Source: Alphaproteobacteria bacterium
GTDB taxonomy: Bacteria; Pseudomonadota; Alphaproteobacteria; Micavibrionales; Micavibrionaceae
Assembly: GCA_020848095.1 (NCBI GenBank)
Contig: JADLAT010000018.1
Location: forward strand, 1-58,295
Length of the DNA: 58,295 bases
Direction: 5' to 3'
The notes beneath the pieces were generated by a model. That model was not told where the DNA came from. It searched no databases and worked only from the letters and a program-made list of their open reading frames with translations. Position 1 is the stretch's first letter; every line of letters begins with the position of its first letter. The translations under genes were made by a program, and so were the position numbers. Shown here piece by piece: positions 28,297 through 35,967 of the stretch.

Positions 28297-28905
28297 CTAA
28301 CCGTTGAGGCGCGAAGACGCCAAGGTTTTTTCTGCGCCATCCCTGTCCGTATCTGTGGGAACCCAGTATCTCTTAACCTGTTCAAAGCCATAAGTCCTAG
28401 AGGAGATATCCCAGAGTTCGCCTCCATTGTTTAAAATAACTTTTTCTGAAGCCGGATTATCCGGAGAACATGTAACAAGAAGGCGTTCAATCCCTCTTTC
28501 AGCCGCCCGGCGGCGAAGGAGCTTCAAAGCAAGAGTCCCTGCGCCCTTACCTTGAAAAGACGGCCTTATCCCGTAACCTATATGTCCCGCAAACCCTGTA
28601 AAAAACTCATTAAGCTCATGCCGAAATGAAACACTGCCTATAAAAAAATCATTCTGCGTCAGCCACAAATGCTCATAAGGCACATAAGGAAAAACAGAGC
28701 CGTCCGGCGCCGTGAACACGCCTGTCTTTTTTTCATTCAGATTTTCCACATGAGTTTTTGAATTTTCTTCTATTTCTTTTATCTCTTCTGCACTCATGGC
28801 TGGCTGAATGCCTGTTTTATACCCTTCTCGCAAAGCTTCAATATAGGAAGGAACCACATCCATATTTGGAAAATCAAGAATAATGCTGCCCAAATCAATA
28901 TTCAT
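28297..28905 (-). CDS. GNAT-family N-acetyltransferase
   Basis: A 202-residue protein. The GNAT acetyl-CoA pocket is visible in GHIGYGIRPSFQGKGAGTLALKLL (split over residues about 109-133; R/Q-x-x-G-x-G/A present), followed by ERLLVTCSPDNPASEKVILNNGGE, typical of the C-terminal half of the domain. The substrate is unknown. It lies inside the sulfate-activation cluster, between DUF2024 and cysNC, with more AT-rich codons than its neighbours and a repeat element at its end, which suggests insertion rather than a functional link. No role in sulfur metabolism is claimed. Confidence 0.8.
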   Translation of the reverse strand: MNIDLGSIILDFPNMDVVPSYIEALREGYKTGIQPAMSAEEIKEIEENSKTHVENLNEKKTGVFTAPDGSVFPYVPYEHLWLTQNDFFIGSVSFRHELNEFFTGFAGHIGYGIRPSFQGKGAGTLALKLLRRRAAERGIERLLVTCSPDNPASEKVILNNGGELWDISSRTYGFEQVKRYWVPTDTDRDGAEKTLASSRLNG

Positions 28906-28960
28906 AAAAAATCTTTACGTCTTGATAACTCTCAACCCGTCCGCAATGAGGTGAAAAAAA

Positions 28961-29233
28961 TCACACCTCAGGATTAGGGCAATTTTCCATTTGCAGGATA
29001 TAGCAGCCGTCTTTCTCGATGATCTGTTTCAAGGGTTCGGGCGCGTTTTCCGAGTGGCAATAGGTACAGCGTTCCTGTTTTAAGCCGCTGCCCTTCTCGC
29101 CAATGGAATCCAGCCAGTTCCGCGCGTATTCCAGTGCCTTTTCCGGCGTCACGCCGTCCTCGACCAGAACGTCAAAATGCATGCGCTGGCCCGCTGCTGC
29201 GGTGTAATATGTATCGTAAACGGCAATTTTCAT
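28961..29233 (-). CDS. DUF2024-family small protein
   Basis: A 90-residue protein that I place in DUF2024 on the pattern VYDTYYTAAAGQRMHFDVLVEDG at the start, EKALEYARNWL in the middle and CTYCHSE near residue 57. The CxxC pair and a third Cys near the C-terminus could bind metal, but this is not established. No signal peptide. AAAGGA lies 7 bases before the ATG. It sits 46 bases downstream of cysD; homologues near sulfate-activation genes would support a link, which I cannot check. Confidence 0.65.
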   Translation of the reverse strand: MKIAVYDTYYTAAAGQRMHFDVLVEDGVTPEKALEYARNWLDSIGEKGSGLKQERCTYCHSENAPEPLKQIIEKDGCYILQMENCPNPEV

Positions 29234-29279
29234 GACAGGTCCTTTTGTATTGGTTTAACATGTTATCAATGGGTAAGGG

Positions 29280-30095
29280 TTACATATACCCGCGCGCGCG
29301 GAGCTTTTCAAAGCTGTCTTCGGTTTCCCTGTCCATTGTCCGGCCTGCGCGCTCAGAGGTATTGGTGGTTTCCAGTTCCTCGATAATCTCCGCGATCGAG
29401 GCCGCCGGGCTTTCTACCGGGAAGGTGATATTTTTCTCCCCCAGCGAGCGAAAACGCATCATTTTTCCGGTATTTTCATCCTTCCGCGCAAGGTATAGCT
29501 CACAAAACGGGATATTTTCCCGCTGGTGATAGCGCCAGATGTCTTTTTCCGTCCAGTGTAAAATCGGATGAACGCGCAGATGGGCGCCTTCCGGGAATTC
29601 GGTTTTATACTGATCCCAGAACTCCGGCGGCTGGTCCTTGAAATCCCATGAGCCATCAAAGGAGCGCGGAGAAAACACCCGTTCCTTGGCACGCAGTCCC
29701 TGCTCGTCCCGGCGAATGCCACCGATCATGCCCTTGAACCCATGCTGCTCCAACAGGGTTTTCAAGCCCTCCGTCTTGCGCATTGCCGCGCGGGTATTGG
29801 GGGGGAGCGTCTGATCCATTTCCGCCTCTGGCGGGCACATATGGTTAATGCATTCAAGATCCCATTCCTTAATCAGGCGATCACGAAAGGCATATACCTC
29901 CGGCATTTCCATGGCCGTATCGAGCAACACCACCGGAAACGGCACGCGGCCAAAGAATGCCTTGCGCACCATCCAGAGCAGCGCCGTGGAGTCCTTGCCG
30001 ATCGACCACATCATGCCCAGCGGATGCACTTTGCTGTAGGCTTCGCGGATAATATAGACGGTTTTTGCTTCCAGCTCGTCGAGATAATCATGCAT
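29280..30095 (-). CDS. cysD: Sulfate adenylyltransferase subunit 2
   Basis: A 271-residue ATP sulfurylase small subunit of the PAPS-reductase-like superfamily. The pyrophosphate-binding loop SIGKDST is near the N-terminus, followed by FPVVLLDTAMEMPEVYAFRD, GGIRRDEQGLRAKERVFSPR and FKDQPPEFWDQYK, and it ends with the CysD C-terminal EDSFEKLRARGYM. It forms a heterodimer with CysN. The reading frame also offers a TTG at 30104 that overlaps the ugd stop as TTGA with AGAAGG four bases before it; the ATG at 30095 is used here but the TTG is a real alternative. Confidence 0.95.
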   Translation of the reverse strand: MHDYLDELEAKTVYIIREAYSKVHPLGMMWSIGKDSTALLWMVRKAFFGRVPFPVVLLDTAMEMPEVYAFRDRLIKEWDLECINHMCPPEAEMDQTLPPNTRAAMRKTEGLKTLLEQHGFKGMIGGIRRDEQGLRAKERVFSPRSFDGSWDFKDQPPEFWDQYKTEFPEGAHLRVHPILHWTEKDIWRYHQRENIPFCELYLARKDENTGKMMRFRSLGEKNITFPVESPAASIAEIIEELETTNTSERAGRTMDRETEDSFEKLRARGYM

Positions 30096-30100
30096 AGCGT

Positions 30101-31462
30101 TCAAGAAACCTTCTTCAATTTTGAAAATTCTTTTGGCGTTACGGCAGCGCGTCCCACAGAGATATAATGGAAACCATTTTCTTTCATCTCCGCCGGTTTG
30201 TAGATGTTGCGTAAATCAATGATCCTTTTGGCCTTCATTGTTTCCCCGATCCGCTTGAGATCCAGCCCCCGGAACTCATTCCACTCCGTAATAATCACCA
30301 GCGCATCGGCCCCATCGGCCGCTTCATAGGCATCGGCGCACCATTCAATCCCCTCCAGATGTTTTTTAGCCTCCTCCATTGCCACAGGATCGAAGGCGGC
30401 GATCTGCGCCCCCTCATCCTGCAAAATGGGAATAATCTGCAGGCTGGGCGCTTCGCGCATGTCATCGGTGCTGGGCTTGAAGGACAAGCCGAGAATGCCT
30501 ATCTTTCGGCCCGCCACATCCCCGCCGCAGGCCTCGATCACCCGCATAGCCATGGAGCGCTGGCGCTCTGTATTTACCCAGACAACCGTCTCCACTATGT
30601 TCTGGGGCGCGCCGTATTTTTGCCCTATCTGTGTCAGGGCCAGCGTATCCTTCGGAAAACATGAACCGCCATAACCCGGCCCGGCATGCAGAAATTTTGA
30701 GCCTATACGACCATCGAGGCCAATGCCCCGCGCCACTTCCTGTACGTTAGCGCCGGTTTTTTCGCATAAATCGGCAATCTCGTTTATAAAGGTGATTTTG
30801 GTGGCCAAAAACGCATTGGCGGCATATTTTATTGTCTCAGCCGTTTCCGGTGATGTCACCACCATAGGCGTTTCATTGATGTAAAGCGGACGATAAAGAG
30901 CGCGCATAATATCCACCGCGCGCGGTGAATCGGTGCCGATCACGACACGATCCGGCCGCATAAAGTCGTTAATTGCCGCACCCTCACGCAAAAATTCAGG
31001 GTTTGAGCATACGTCAAATTCAACGCCCTGCCGCCCCAGCGTGTCCAGCTCTTGCCGGACAATGCGCTCAATCTCCCGCGCAGTGCCAACCGGAACAGTT
31101 GATTTGGTCACCAGCAGCGTATAATCCGCCATAACGGCGGCGATTTCACGAGCGGCCTGATAAACATAGGACATATCCGCATGACCGTCATCGGCGCGGG
31201 CGGGCGTGCCCACGGCGATAAAGACCGCATCCACATCCTTAACGGCTTCGGCGAGATCCGTGCTGAAAGACAAGCGCCCGGCCTCCACCTGTTTGGCAAC
31301 CATGTCCTCAAGCCCCGGCTCATAAATCGGAACTTTTCCGGCGCGCAGGCTTTCGATTTTCTGAATATCTTTATCAATACAGGTTACGTTAACGCCAAAT
31401 TCCGCAAAACAGGTCCCGGAGACCAGCCCTACATAACCCGTTCCCACCACTCCGATCCGCAT
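30101..31462 (-). CDS. ugd: UDP-glucose 6-dehydrogenase
   Basis: A 453-residue NAD-dependent enzyme oxidising UDP-glucose to UDP-glucuronate. The Rossmann start is GVVGTGYVGLVSGTCFAEFG, the central helix carries the FINEIADLCEKTGANV region, and the catalytic cysteine is in GGSCFPKD. The C-terminal UDP-binding domain contains GLSFKPSTDDMREAPS. AAGGAAG is 8 bases before the ATG. It is the first gene of the run that continues into cysD, touching or overlapping it, which suggests that sugar acid and PAPS supply are expressed together. Confidence 0.96.
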   Translation of the reverse strand: MRIGVVGTGYVGLVSGTCFAEFGVNVTCIDKDIQKIESLRAGKVPIYEPGLEDMVAKQVEAGRLSFSTDLAEAVKDVDAVFIAVGTPARADDGHADMSYVYQAAREIAAVMADYTLLVTKSTVPVGTAREIERIVRQELDTLGRQGVEFDVCSNPEFLREGAAINDFMRPDRVVIGTDSPRAVDIMRALYRPLYINETPMVVTSPETAETIKYAANAFLATKITFINEIADLCEKTGANVQEVARGIGLDGRIGSKFLHAGPGYGGSCFPKDTLALTQIGQKYGAPQNIVETVVWVNTERQRSMAMRVIEACGGDVAGRKIGILGLSFKPSTDDMREAPSLQIIPILQDEGAQIAAFDPVAMEEAKKHLEGIEWCADAYEAADGADALVIITEWNEFRGLDLKRIGETMKAKRIIDLRNIYKPAEMKENGFHYISVGRAAVTPKEFSKLKKVS

Positions 31463-31592
31463 GATTGTGCTTCCTTTTTAAAAATACTGCTCTTTATTTC
31501 GCATTGTGCCTTGCCTTTTACAAGCTTAAAATGCCAAAATCCGCGCCGGACAACGGCAAAACACCTGCCAGACACCCCGGTTATCACAATTT

Positions 31593-31623
31593 AAGTTAAG
31601 CGTTGTACAAGGCTTAACTTTTT
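31593..31623. promoter_or_regulatory. Palindromic hairpin with T run in the sapC leader (attenuator or operator)
   Basis: AAGTTAAGC and GCTTAACTT are exact inverted repeats around a 10-base spacer, followed on the plus strand by TTTT. No plus-strand gene ends nearby, so it is not a usual terminator. It sits 60 bases before the SapC-like gene and 130 bases before the divergent ugd gene. It could terminate transcription early (attenuator), end a small RNA, or be a protein-binding palindrome. Confidence 0.5.
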
Positions 31624-31682
31624 GATTAGACTCAACTTCGTATGCGGCTTAAATGCCCCCTTCATAAAGACAAGGATTAAAA

Positions 31683-32483
31683 ATGACCAAAGACGATAAA
31701 ACCACCGGCAAGAAAACAGAAGCAAACGGAAAAGCGCCGGTTACGGCAGCCAATTTTCCTTTGTTTTACAAAACGCCGGCCCCTCTGGATGCCAAGGCTC
31801 ATGCTGATCTTGGTCTGAAAAAGAATTTCGGGTTTGGTTTTACAAAAGGCGTCAACGCGGTCCCCATTAACCTCATAGAAATGCCGCAGATCTGTCATGC
31901 CTACCCTATCGCTTTCTCGCCCGATGCCAACGCGACACCGGTGGCCATTCTCGGACTGCGCGATGGCGAGAATCTTTTCCTGCGCGCAGATAACAGCTGG
32001 GAATCCAACACCTATATTCCGGCCTATATTCGCCGTTATCCCTTTATTTTCTCCGAGACACAAAAAGGGGAACAACTTACCCTCTGTGTGGATATGGACA
32101 AAAATGTTGTTCAAAAAGGCACGGACCAGCCCTTTTTTAATGCCGAGGGCAAGCCCACGGAACTCTCGCAAAATGCGCTGGAGTTTTGCAAATCCTATCA
32201 TGGGGCGGCGCAGACTACTTTGGAGTTTTCAAAAGCACTCGCGGCCAGCGGCCTCCTGGTAGAGCGTGAGGCCCAGATTAATATCGCCAATAACCGCCGA
32301 ATCAATTTTTCAGGATTTAGAATCATTGATGAGCAAAAATTTGCCGCGCTTGATGATAAAACCTTTTTGGAATGGCGGAGCAAAGGGTTCCTGCCGTTTT
32401 TATACGCGCATCTGTTCTCCGGCGCACAATGGCAGCGCCTCAGCTGGCTTTTGAACCAGAAATTAGAAAAAGAAGCCGCTTAA
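31683..32483 (+). CDS. SapC family protein
   Basis: A 266-residue protein assigned to the SapC family on the pattern FGFGFTKGVNAVPINLIEMPQICHAYPIAFS, a middle segment NTYIPAYIRRYPFIFSE and a C-terminal HLFSGAQWQRL. No signal peptide; the N-terminus is a Lys/Thr-rich tail of about 25 residues. The family name comes from a Campylobacter surface-array locus, but in alphaproteobacteria these proteins are soluble with unknown function, often near sugar or TonB-dependent uptake genes. AAGGA lies 7 bases before the ATG. Monocistronic, divergent from ugd. Confidence 0.75.
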   Translation: MTKDDKTTGKKTEANGKAPVTAANFPLFYKTPAPLDAKAHADLGLKKNFGFGFTKGVNAVPINLIEMPQICHAYPIAFSPDANATPVAILGLRDGENLFLRADNSWESNTYIPAYIRRYPFIFSETQKGEQLTLCVDMDKNVVQKGTDQPFFNAEGKPTELSQNALEFCKSYHGAAQTTLEFSKALAASGLLVEREAQINIANNRRINFSGFRIIDEQKFAALDDKTFLEWRSKGFLPFLYAHLFSGAQWQRLSWLLNQKLEKEAA

Positions 32484-32519
32484 ATTCTGTTAAACCATTG
32501 CTTATCCGCCCTTTATGAA

Positions 32520-32583
32520 AGCACGAGGGGAAATCTGTTTCTTTTATGGAATAGATTTCTTGCGTGCTGGGGCATCTCGTGCT
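32520..32583 (+). ncRNA. Nested stem-loop leader before the HTH/coiled-coil gene
   Basis: AGCACGAG (32520-32527) pairs exactly with CTCGTGCT (32576-32583), and inside it GAAATCT (from 32530) pairs with AGATTTC (32552-32558 or so). A run of CCCC just after could compete for the GGGG inside the first arm, giving an alternative fold. No known RNA family is recognised. It occupies most of the 142-base gap before the gene at 32626 and may be a leader, the terminator zone of the SapC gene, or both. Confidence 0.4.
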
Positions 32584-32625
32584 ACCCCTGAGGTTCGGTT
32601 TAAAAATTGATGGGGTTTTAAGATA

Positions 32626-33237
32626 ATGGCGAAAGTAGGCGCACAAAGAGCCGCCGAGCTCACAGGACGTTCAAAGTCCACAATCCAGCGCGGCATGAAC
32701 AGCGGTAAAATTTCCTATGAACTTGATCCTAACGGGCGGCGATTGATCGACGTTTCCGAGCTGGACCGGGCTTTTGGCCTTTTGAGCGCTCAGCAACAAA
32801 GTGGTAACGGCAGCGCGGCGCCACAAGCCTCCGGCGCTAATTCTGTTGAGCAGGAGCTTGAAAAAGCCTCCACCTTGCTGGAGACGGAGCGCCTTAAAAT
32901 GCGCATACGGATGCTGGAGGCCCAGCTTGAATCTGCAGAAGCCCAGCTTGAAGACCTCCGTGGTCAGCGGGATCAATGGCAAAAGCAAGCCTCTCAGGTT
33001 TTGATCACCAGTCAATACTCACAAAAGCAGGCCGAGGAATTGGCAGCGGAACTTAAAGAGCGCGAGCGCCGTTCCCGTGAGCGCCGTGAGAAGGCCGAGC
33101 AGCAAAAGCTGGAAGACCGCATGAAGAAGATGAAAGCGGAAAACCAGAATAAATCCGCTGCCGCCGCAGAAAGCGATGACAGTCAAGGCGCCGGCGCGTT
33201 CGGCAGCCTCTGGAAGCGCGTAAAGGGCCAGAATTAG
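32626..33237 (+). CDS. HTH plus long coiled-coil protein (unknown role)
   Basis: A 203-residue protein. Residues 4-50 form a MerR/excisionase-like winged HTH: AQRAAELTGRSKSTIQRGMNSGKISYE, followed by an NGRRLIDVSELDRAFG wing and helix. Residues 72-165 form a continuous heptad-rich coiled coil with many Glu/Gln/Lys/Arg, ending in a Lys-rich stretch and a short C-terminal SLWKRVKG. The same layout occurs in plasmid-borne so-called entry exclusion or replication-associated proteins and, more loosely, in RacA or KfrA, which bind DNA and polymerise or anchor it. A role in DNA organisation is inferred. There is no membrane segment. Confidence 0.6.
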   Translation: MAKVGAQRAAELTGRSKSTIQRGMNSGKISYELDPNGRRLIDVSELDRAFGLLSAQQQSGNGSAAPQASGANSVEQELEKASTLLETERLKMRIRMLEAQLESAEAQLEDLRGQRDQWQKQASQVLITSQYSQKQAEELAAELKERERRSRERREKAEQQKLEDRMKKMKAENQNKSAAAAESDDSQGAGAFGSLWKRVKGQN

Positions 33238-33258
33238 GCCGTATCATTTACACAATAT

Positions 33259-33312
33259 AAAAAAATCTGCGATCGAGGCGTTTTATACTTGGCCTTAACC
33301 GCAGATTTTTGT
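33259..33312. terminator. Bidirectional terminator with long loop
   Basis: AAAAATCTGCG and CGCAGATTTTT are exact inverted repeats 28 bases apart, giving a stem with A/T tracts on both outer sides. It separates the convergent HTH/coiled-coil gene and the CBS gene. Confidence 0.75.
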
Positions 33313-33332
33313 TTTTCTGCATCTCGCCGTAT

Positions 33333-33752
33333 CTACGCCGCTTCCCGGATCTGTTTCATCGTCTCCCCGGCGCAGGCCTTGTCCTTGCAACAGGCAGACA
33401 GATCACCGAAAGAGACAATACCAACCAGTTTTTTGTCCTTATCCACCACAGGTAAACGCTTGATGGCCTGCGCGCCCATATTCTCAAGAACATCCTCGAT
33501 CTCGTCCGTATCGTAGCAATACAAAATCCCTTCCGACATACAATATTTAGCCGTCAGCAGCACAGGATCAAAATCCCGGGCCACACACCGCAACACAATA
33601 TCCCGGTCTGTGATCATGCCCACCAGCTTGTCATTATCGCCCACGGGGACAGAGCCGCAATTACGCTCTTCCATCATTTTTGCAATCTGGGTGATGGAGG
33701 TATCAAGGCTGGCATATTGTACATCTTTGGTCAGTGCATCTTTAACTTTCAT
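33333..33752 (-). CDS. CBS-domain pair protein
   Basis: A 139-residue protein made of two CBS motifs (about 1-60 and 70-125): MKVKDALTKDVQYA with NCGSVPVGDNDKLVGMITDRDIVLR, then MSEGILYC with IKRLPVVDKDKKLVGIVSFGDLS. Such stand-alone pairs bind adenine nucleotides and act as energy or redox sensors; binding here is not shown. The C-terminus has an unusual cysteine cluster, SACCKDKACAGET, which may bind metal. AGGAG lies 7 bases before the ATG. It is followed by a terminator and preceded by the DUF488 gene, so it may be co-transcribed with that and hmp. Confidence 0.85.
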   Translation of the reverse strand: MKVKDALTKDVQYASLDTSITQIAKMMEERNCGSVPVGDNDKLVGMITDRDIVLRCVARDFDPVLLTAKYCMSEGILYCYDTDEIEDVLENMGAQAIKRLPVVDKDKKLVGIVSFGDLSACCKDKACAGETMKQIREAA

Positions 33753-33832
33753 GGCGCCTTCTCCTATCGGTGAATAGAGTTTTGAATCTCATAAATCCAA
33801 CACGGATCGGGCCCAAAAAGTTCCGAGGGCCT

Positions 33833-34180
33833 TCAAAGCAATTTTTCCAGATATTCTTTCAAAACGCGCGCATGATTGTTGCATTCGCTTTTTGCACCAT
33901 AGAGCAAGATAAGAGTTTCCTCGGAAACATCGGCCAGATGCTCACGGGCCATTTCTTTACTCTGACTCAACTCGTGCAGATATTTTTTACGAAACTCTCC
34001 CCATTTATCCTCATCATGGTCGAACCATTTGCGTAAATCAGGGCTGGGGGCCAGATCCTTCCACCAGCCCGCCAGATCCGCTTTTGCCTTGGAAATCCCG
34101 CGCGGCCAGAGCCGATCCACCAGCGCGCGGTATCCTGATTTTTGAGAGTCTTCGTAAATACGCTGTATCGTGATCTGCAT
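33833..34180 (-). CDS. DUF488 family protein (YeaO-like)
   Basis: A 115-residue protein with the DUF488 signatures YRALVDRLWPRGISKAKADLAGW near the N-terminus and a C-terminal ETLILLYGAKSECNNHARVLKEYL. These small proteins have a Rossmann-like fold and no proven function. AAGGTG lies before the ATG. It is 18 bases downstream of hmp, so it is probably in the same NO-inducible transcript. Confidence 0.85.
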   Translation of the reverse strand: MQITIQRIYEDSQKSGYRALVDRLWPRGISKAKADLAGWWKDLAPSPDLRKWFDHDEDKWGEFRKKYLHELSQSKEMAREHLADVSEETLILLYGAKSECNNHARVLKEYLEKLL

Positions 34181-34198
34181 ATTTTTACACCTTTTGTT

Positions 34199-35461
34199 TT
34201 AAGCGGCGCGGCGTTGCTCCTCATTCGGCTGGGGGGCCTGCTCCAGATCCTGCCGGGGACCAAAAAATTCAAAATGGACCTGAGAGCCGGGAATGCCCCA
34301 TTTCAAAAGCCCATGATAAATATTGATCATAAAGGGCCGAGGACCACAAAAATAATAATCCGCATGCCGTTTCGAGACCATCGTTTCAATCAATGCTGAA
34401 TCCACGAAGCCTGTCGAGCACTGCCCCTCGCGCTTTACGCCTGGTTTTGCCGCATCGCTATAGCGATAATGAATCTTGAGATTGGGGTGTTTCAATGCCA
34501 GTTCATCCACCGTGCCTTTAAACGCATGCGTTTCTTCATTCAGACAACCATGAACGAACACGATTTCCCGTCCCGGCATTGCTTCCAAAGCCGTTTTAAG
34601 AATGCTCAAAATCGGAGTTACCCCGACACCGGCCCCCAACAGCACCAGAGGCCGTTCATGGCGATCTTTAATATTAAGATAGAACTCTCCGCAAGGGGGG
34701 CCAATTTCAAGCGTATCCCCTATGTTCATTTTATCATGCAGGGTATTGGAGACATAGCCGTCCGGCGCGCCCGCCGCCAGTCCTTTTTCCCTTTTAACGC
34801 TAATGCGGAAATAGTCCAGACCCGGCTTATCCGAAAGACTGTAATTGCGCATTGTCGTTTGCCCGTCTTTTGCAGGCAGGCGCAGCGTTATATATTGCCC
34901 CGGCAGATAAGAAGGCAATGCCCCACCATCTTCCGGCTTCAGGTAAAAAGACGTTATAATGCCGCATTCTGCCTCTTTGCGGTCAATCTTGAAATTTCTG
35001 AACCCCGTCCAGCCGCCCTCTTTCCGGGCGCTTTCTTCATAAAGTTCTTTTTCCCGGCCCATCAAAATATCCGCCAGAAACATATAAGCCTCACCCCAGG
35101 CTTTTATGACATCATCATTGGCCGCCTCCCCCAGCACTTCACGAATGGAGGCCAGTAAATTCTCCCCCACAATCGGATAATGCTCCGGCTTTATCTGTAA
35201 GGACGCATGTTTATGCGCGATCAGCTCCACCGCGCCGCCCAAGATTTCCAGATTATCAATATTGGCCGCATAAGCACAAATCGCGCCCGCCAGCGCCCTT
35301 TGCTGCGTGCCGCCGGACTGATTGGCCGGATTAAAAAGCGGAGAAACCTCCGGATTATGCGAGAACATGCGGGTATAGAAATACCGGGTCAGCTTTTCTC
35401 CCTGTTCCTGCAATACGGGAGCGGTGGCTTTCACGATAGTGATTGTTTGTGGACTTAACAT
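34199..35461 (-). CDS. hmp: Flavohaemoprotein, nitric oxide dioxygenase
   Basis: A 420-residue three-domain protein that oxidises NO to nitrate using O2, FAD and NADPH. Residues 1-140 are the globin with distal Tyr29 and Gln53 and proximal His85; residues about 150-255 form the FAD domain (LPGQYITLRLP, RNYSLSD); residues about 260-405 bind NAD(P)H (LLGAGVGVTPILSIL, YYFCGPRPFM). A C-terminal tail of about 20 residues is extra. AAAGGT precedes the ATG. An NsrR-like palindrome starts 15 bases upstream of the start codon and should make the gene NO-inducible; the divergent truncated haemoglobin gene shares it. Confidence 0.95.
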   Translation of the reverse strand: MLSPQTITIVKATAPVLQEQGEKLTRYFYTRMFSHNPEVSPLFNPANQSGGTQQRALAGAICAYAANIDNLEILGGAVELIAHKHASLQIKPEHYPIVGENLLASIREVLGEAANDDVIKAWGEAYMFLADILMGREKELYEESARKEGGWTGFRNFKIDRKEAECGIITSFYLKPEDGGALPSYLPGQYITLRLPAKDGQTTMRNYSLSDKPGLDYFRISVKREKGLAAGAPDGYVSNTLHDKMNIGDTLEIGPPCGEFYLNIKDRHERPLVLLGAGVGVTPILSILKTALEAMPGREIVFVHGCLNEETHAFKGTVDELALKHPNLKIHYRYSDAAKPGVKREGQCSTGFVDSALIETMVSKRHADYYFCGPRPFMINIYHGLLKWGIPGSQVHFEFFGPRQDLEQAPQPNEEQRRAA

Positions 35462-35475
35462 GATGGACCTTTCTA

Positions 35476-35498
35476 AATATGTATTTTAAATATATATT
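35476..35498. promoter_or_regulatory. NsrR-like operator between hmp and the truncated haemoglobin gene
   Basis: A 23-base palindrome of two 11-base halves (left AATATGTATTT, right AAATATATATT around a central T) with one mismatched pair. The left half fits the NsrR consensus AAGATGYATTT at 10 of 11 positions. It overlaps the likely promoters of both divergent NO-detoxification transcripts. NsrR is an iron-sulphur Rrf2 repressor released by NO; its gene is not in the window. The match is by eye. Confidence 0.6.
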
Positions 35499-35571
35499 AT
35501 AGGGAAGCAGGAAAGATCAAGCCTGTTTAAAAAATTTAAAAGCCTTATATTACCGGAAGGAGCGGATAAAT

Positions 35572-35967
35572 ATGAAACTGGAAACGATCAGCGAGGAGAG
35601 CATTAAAATGCTTGTCGACCGCTTCTATCTTAAAATCAGGGCCGACAGCGCGCTTGGCCCGGTTTTTAACGACGCAATTGGTCATAGCGATGAGCAGTGG
35701 GGCCCGCATCTCAACCGTATGTATGATTTTTGGTCTTCGATAATGCTGACCTCCGGGCGGTATCATGGCAATCCCATGCAAAAACACAAAAATCTGCCTG
35801 TGTTCGAAAAATCCCTGTTTGAACGCTGGCTGGATTTATTTGAAAAAACAGCGCATGAAATTCATCCGGAACACATCGCACGGCATTATACCGAGAAAAG
35901 CCGCCGGATTGCTGAAAACCTCAAGGCAAATTTATATACCCGGGGCAATGAGGAGCAAATCAGATGA
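35572..35967 (+). CDS. Group III truncated haemoglobin
   Basis: A 131-residue globin of the TrHbP type: VDRFYLKIRADSALGPVFN at the B helix with the Phe-Tyr pair at 18-19, WGPHLNRMYDFWSSIML in the E helix (His46), and proximal His72 in MQKHKNLP. It binds O2 and NO and may help detoxify NO or supply oxygen. GGAAGGAG lies 10 bases before the ATG. It overlaps the DUF1971 gene by 4 bases (ATGA) and is divergent from hmp with a shared NsrR-like site, which supports a nitrosative-stress role. Confidence 0.92.
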   Translation: MKLETISEESIKMLVDRFYLKIRADSALGPVFNDAIGHSDEQWGPHLNRMYDFWSSIMLTSGRYHGNPMQKHKNLPVFEKSLFERWLDLFEKTAHEIHPEHIARHYTEKSRRIAENLKANLYTRGNEEQIR

